From positions 31,092,956-31,156,955 of the forward strand of contig CM049318.1 of NCBI GenBank assembly GCA_026874595.1: a DNA stretch of 64,000 nucleotides, written 5' to 3'. Source of the DNA: Sipunculus nudus. Taxonomy: Eukaryota > Annelida > Sipuncula > Golfingiida > Sipunculidae. Below are positions 63,987-64,000 of the stretch, in pieces (positions within the stretch are counted from its first letter, which is position 1; every line of letters begins with the position of its first letter). The position numbers and the translations under genes are program-made. A model generated the notes under the pieces. The model was given only the letters and a program-made list of their open reading frames with translations, was not told where the DNA came from and ran no database searches.

Positions 63987-64000
63987 GATAAAAAAACGAG

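Larger units (their letters stand above)
30050..64000. other. Virus-like gene block (probable endogenous large DNA virus), continues past the window
   Basis: From about 30,050 composition and style change. GC is clearly higher and microsatellites are almost absent. Open frames of 150-1,000 codons occur without introns on both strands with short spacers, TATA boxes and AATAAA signals hug the genes, and there are tandem paralogues (two FN3-like, three ankyrin). This architecture is typical of large double-stranded DNA viruses. Malacoherpesvirus-like ancestry is an inference from the probable mollusc host. No polymerase, terminase, capsid or integrase gene is in view. At least four genes are broken. 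Confidence 0.7.

Noticed and set aside
30050-64000. Polinton/Maverick or adintovirus identity
   Set aside because: No protein-primed polymerase, retroviral-type integrase, packaging ATPase or jelly-roll capsid motif was seen, and the block already exceeds the usual 15-20 kb.
30050-64000. CRISPR array or bacterial contamination
   Set aside because: Eukaryote-type TATA and AATAAA signals, secreted EGF and FN3 domains and no ribosome-binding sites or operons; the repeat arrays lack regular unique spacers.

Overview
The window looks like an invertebrate nuclear genome, most likely a marine mollusc or other lophotrochozoan. That guess rests on the repeat types and on the nature of the second half, not on any species-specific gene. 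It divides sharply near position 30,000.

Positions 1 to about 30,000 are AT-rich, gene-poor host DNA made almost entirely of repeats. They hold a degenerate 'TATGGATCAG' minisatellite (1.7-5.5 kb), many (TA)n tracts, and an old duplicated block (about 7.0-10.0 kb and 21.2-24.4 kb). There is a retroposon with a 13-bp target duplication, a long-inverted-repeat MITE, and two decayed LTR retrotransposons. The first LTR element (about 10.1-15.5 kb, minus strand) has integrase upstream of reverse transcriptase, the order of Gmr1-like Ty3/gypsy elements. The second (about 25.4-29.6 kb, plus strand) has the usual gag-PR-RT-RH-IN order and carries a MITE inserted exactly at its LTR/primer-binding-site junction. 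I found no intact host gene here.

Positions about 30,050 to 64,000 are different: higher GC, intronless genes packed on both strands, TATA boxes and AATAAA signals close to the reading frames, tandem gene families, and proteins typical of a large DNA virus. The contents are two tandem secreted fibronectin-III-like glycoproteins, a 2.1-kb palindrome built of 106-bp GC-rich units, and an inverted pair of 129-bp repeat arrays around a small gene. Then come zinc-finger and basic proteins, three tandem ankyrin-repeat genes, two large coiled-coil proteins, and a giant secreted C-lectin/EGF-repeat protein. The rest is a small cystine-knot-like secreted protein, a PD-(D/E)XK nuclease-like protein and a protein of at least 996 residues that runs off the right end. 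The best reading is an integrated (endogenous) large DNA virus or a virus-derived giant mobile element. A malacoherpesvirus-like origin is my first guess, but no herpesvirus hallmark gene (DNA polymerase, terminase, major capsid protein) lies in the window, so the family is unproven.

At least four virus-like genes are broken: two ankyrin genes by frame changes, the EGF-repeat gene by a frame change, and one long gene by a single in-frame stop. This fits decay after integration, although assembly errors in homopolymers could explain some. The likely division of labour is inferred: secreted and surface proteins modify the host interface, ankyrin and zinc-finger proteins act on host signalling or transcription, coiled-coil proteins are structural, the nuclease-like protein acts on DNA, and the palindrome and inverted arrays are candidates for a replication origin or genome-junction element.
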